This document shows, piece by piece, positions 29,490-29,787 of a stretch of DNA of 29,787 nucleotides; the first letter of the stretch is position 1, and every line of letters starts with the position of its first letter. Both the position numbers and the translations under genes were made by a program. The notes beneath the pieces are model-generated. The model ran no database searches. It was given only the letters and a program-made list of their open reading frames with translations, and was not told where the DNA came from. Source of the DNA: HGM12713 sp045593725 (GTDB taxonomy: Bacteria; Bacillota; Clostridia; Oscillospirales; CAG-272); NCBI GenBank assembly GCA_045593725.1, contig JAZNXE010000016.1:1-29787 (forward strand). The letters are read 5' to 3'.

Positions 29490-29787
29490 CAGAAATAAAA
29501 TTGAAACCTTTCATAAGGCGCAAGCCTTGTATATTGTCACGCCAAAGGCGTCGCGATGATATACCAAACCTACGGATTTTTTCCGGTCCCCAGCTGGGCT
29601 CGAAGAAATTTAGTCATGCTTACTCCCGAAAATATAGTCGTTTTGTGCGCCTCGGTACTCTCGGCTTCAAAACTCCTTATTTTCGCAACGTCAACTCTAA
29701 AAAGGATACTCAATCCTTTTTAGAGTCTCCACTACCAACTTCGCTTATCTCATTCTTGTGAGCGAATAACTGTTAATTATGTTGTTA
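29490..29787. repeat. Non-coding, hairpin-rich repeat-like tract at the window end
   Basis: The stretch holds several inverted repeats: AAGGC/GCCTT (29515-29528), a longer imperfect one around ACGCC/GGCGT (29527-29567) including TTGTATATTGTCA against TGATATACCAA, a CCCAGCTGGG palindrome (29589-29598), and a perfect 14-bp stem ACTCTAAAAAGGAT / ATCCTTTTTAGAGT (29694-29707, 29713-29726). Density of hairpins and lack of a credible gene suggest a dispersed intergenic element that continues past the window. I see no second copy here to prove repetition. Confidence 0.4.

Noticed and set aside
29483..29761. A 92-codon plus-strand open frame at the right end
   Set aside because: It runs through several hairpins, has a Lys/Arg/Ser-rich low-complexity composition, no convincing ribosome binding site and no family resemblance. 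More likely an open frame by chance in a repeat-like tract.

Overview
The window looks like chromosome from an anaerobic, endospore-forming member of the Clostridia (gut Oscillospirales-like is my best guess; no rRNA is present to test it). The support is a forespore sigma factor SigG, [FeFe]-hydrogenase maturation genes hydE/hydG/hydF, the Firmicutes form of ribosomal protein L27 with its Prp processing protease, a valine T-box, TTGACA-17-TATAAT promoters, and a histidine operon using the short HisG plus HisZ pair. No tRNA, rRNA, CRISPR array, transposase or phage gene was recognised.

Layout. 1-834 (+): 3' end of a repeat-rich surface protein, cut by the window edge. 1039-8796 (-): a compact ten-gene histidine operon headed by a YerC/TrpR-type regulator (order regulator-hisZ-G-D-C-B-H-A-F-IE), with a strong promoter overlapped by an imperfect palindrome. 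8927-10514 (-): lgt-like gene and a CPBP protease. 10597-11247 (-): two-helix membrane protein of unknown role. 11389-14399 (-): sugar-nucleotide cluster (nucleotidyltransferase, galE, galM). 14611-16440 (+): sigG and an S1-domain RNA-binding protein. 16444-16658: a mobile-looking non-coding element with terminal inverted repeats. 16663-20651 (-): hydF, hydG, hydE and a TM1266-type regulator, preceded by a structured leader with a terminator and a competing antiterminator. 20873-21895 (-): rplU, prp, rpmA. 22104-25012 (-): valS behind a T-box. 25061-25792 (-): nadE. 25962-26702 (+): VTT/DedA-like membrane protein. 26769-27377 (-): secreted LysM-CAP protein. 27514-29222 (-): ECF sigma factor with a coupled membrane anti-sigma-like protein. 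29490-29787: a non-coding repeat-like tract.

How the genes work together. The his operon encodes every histidine step except histidinol-phosphate phosphatase, which must lie elsewhere. The hyd genes build the H-cluster 2Fe subcluster, but no hydrogenase structural gene is in the window. Prp trims the N-terminal extension of L27 made from the same operon. The sigma/anti-sigma pair is a self-contained envelope-signal module whose signal is unknown.

The least explained items are the hyd leader RNA (20652-20768), the inverted-repeat element (16444-16658), the his operator palindrome (8824-8847), the 5' hairpin of the LysM-CAP gene (27396-27438) and the repeat-like tract at the right end. Several starts were moved downstream to an ATG, GTG or TTG with a better ribosome binding site or family alignment; each case is noted.
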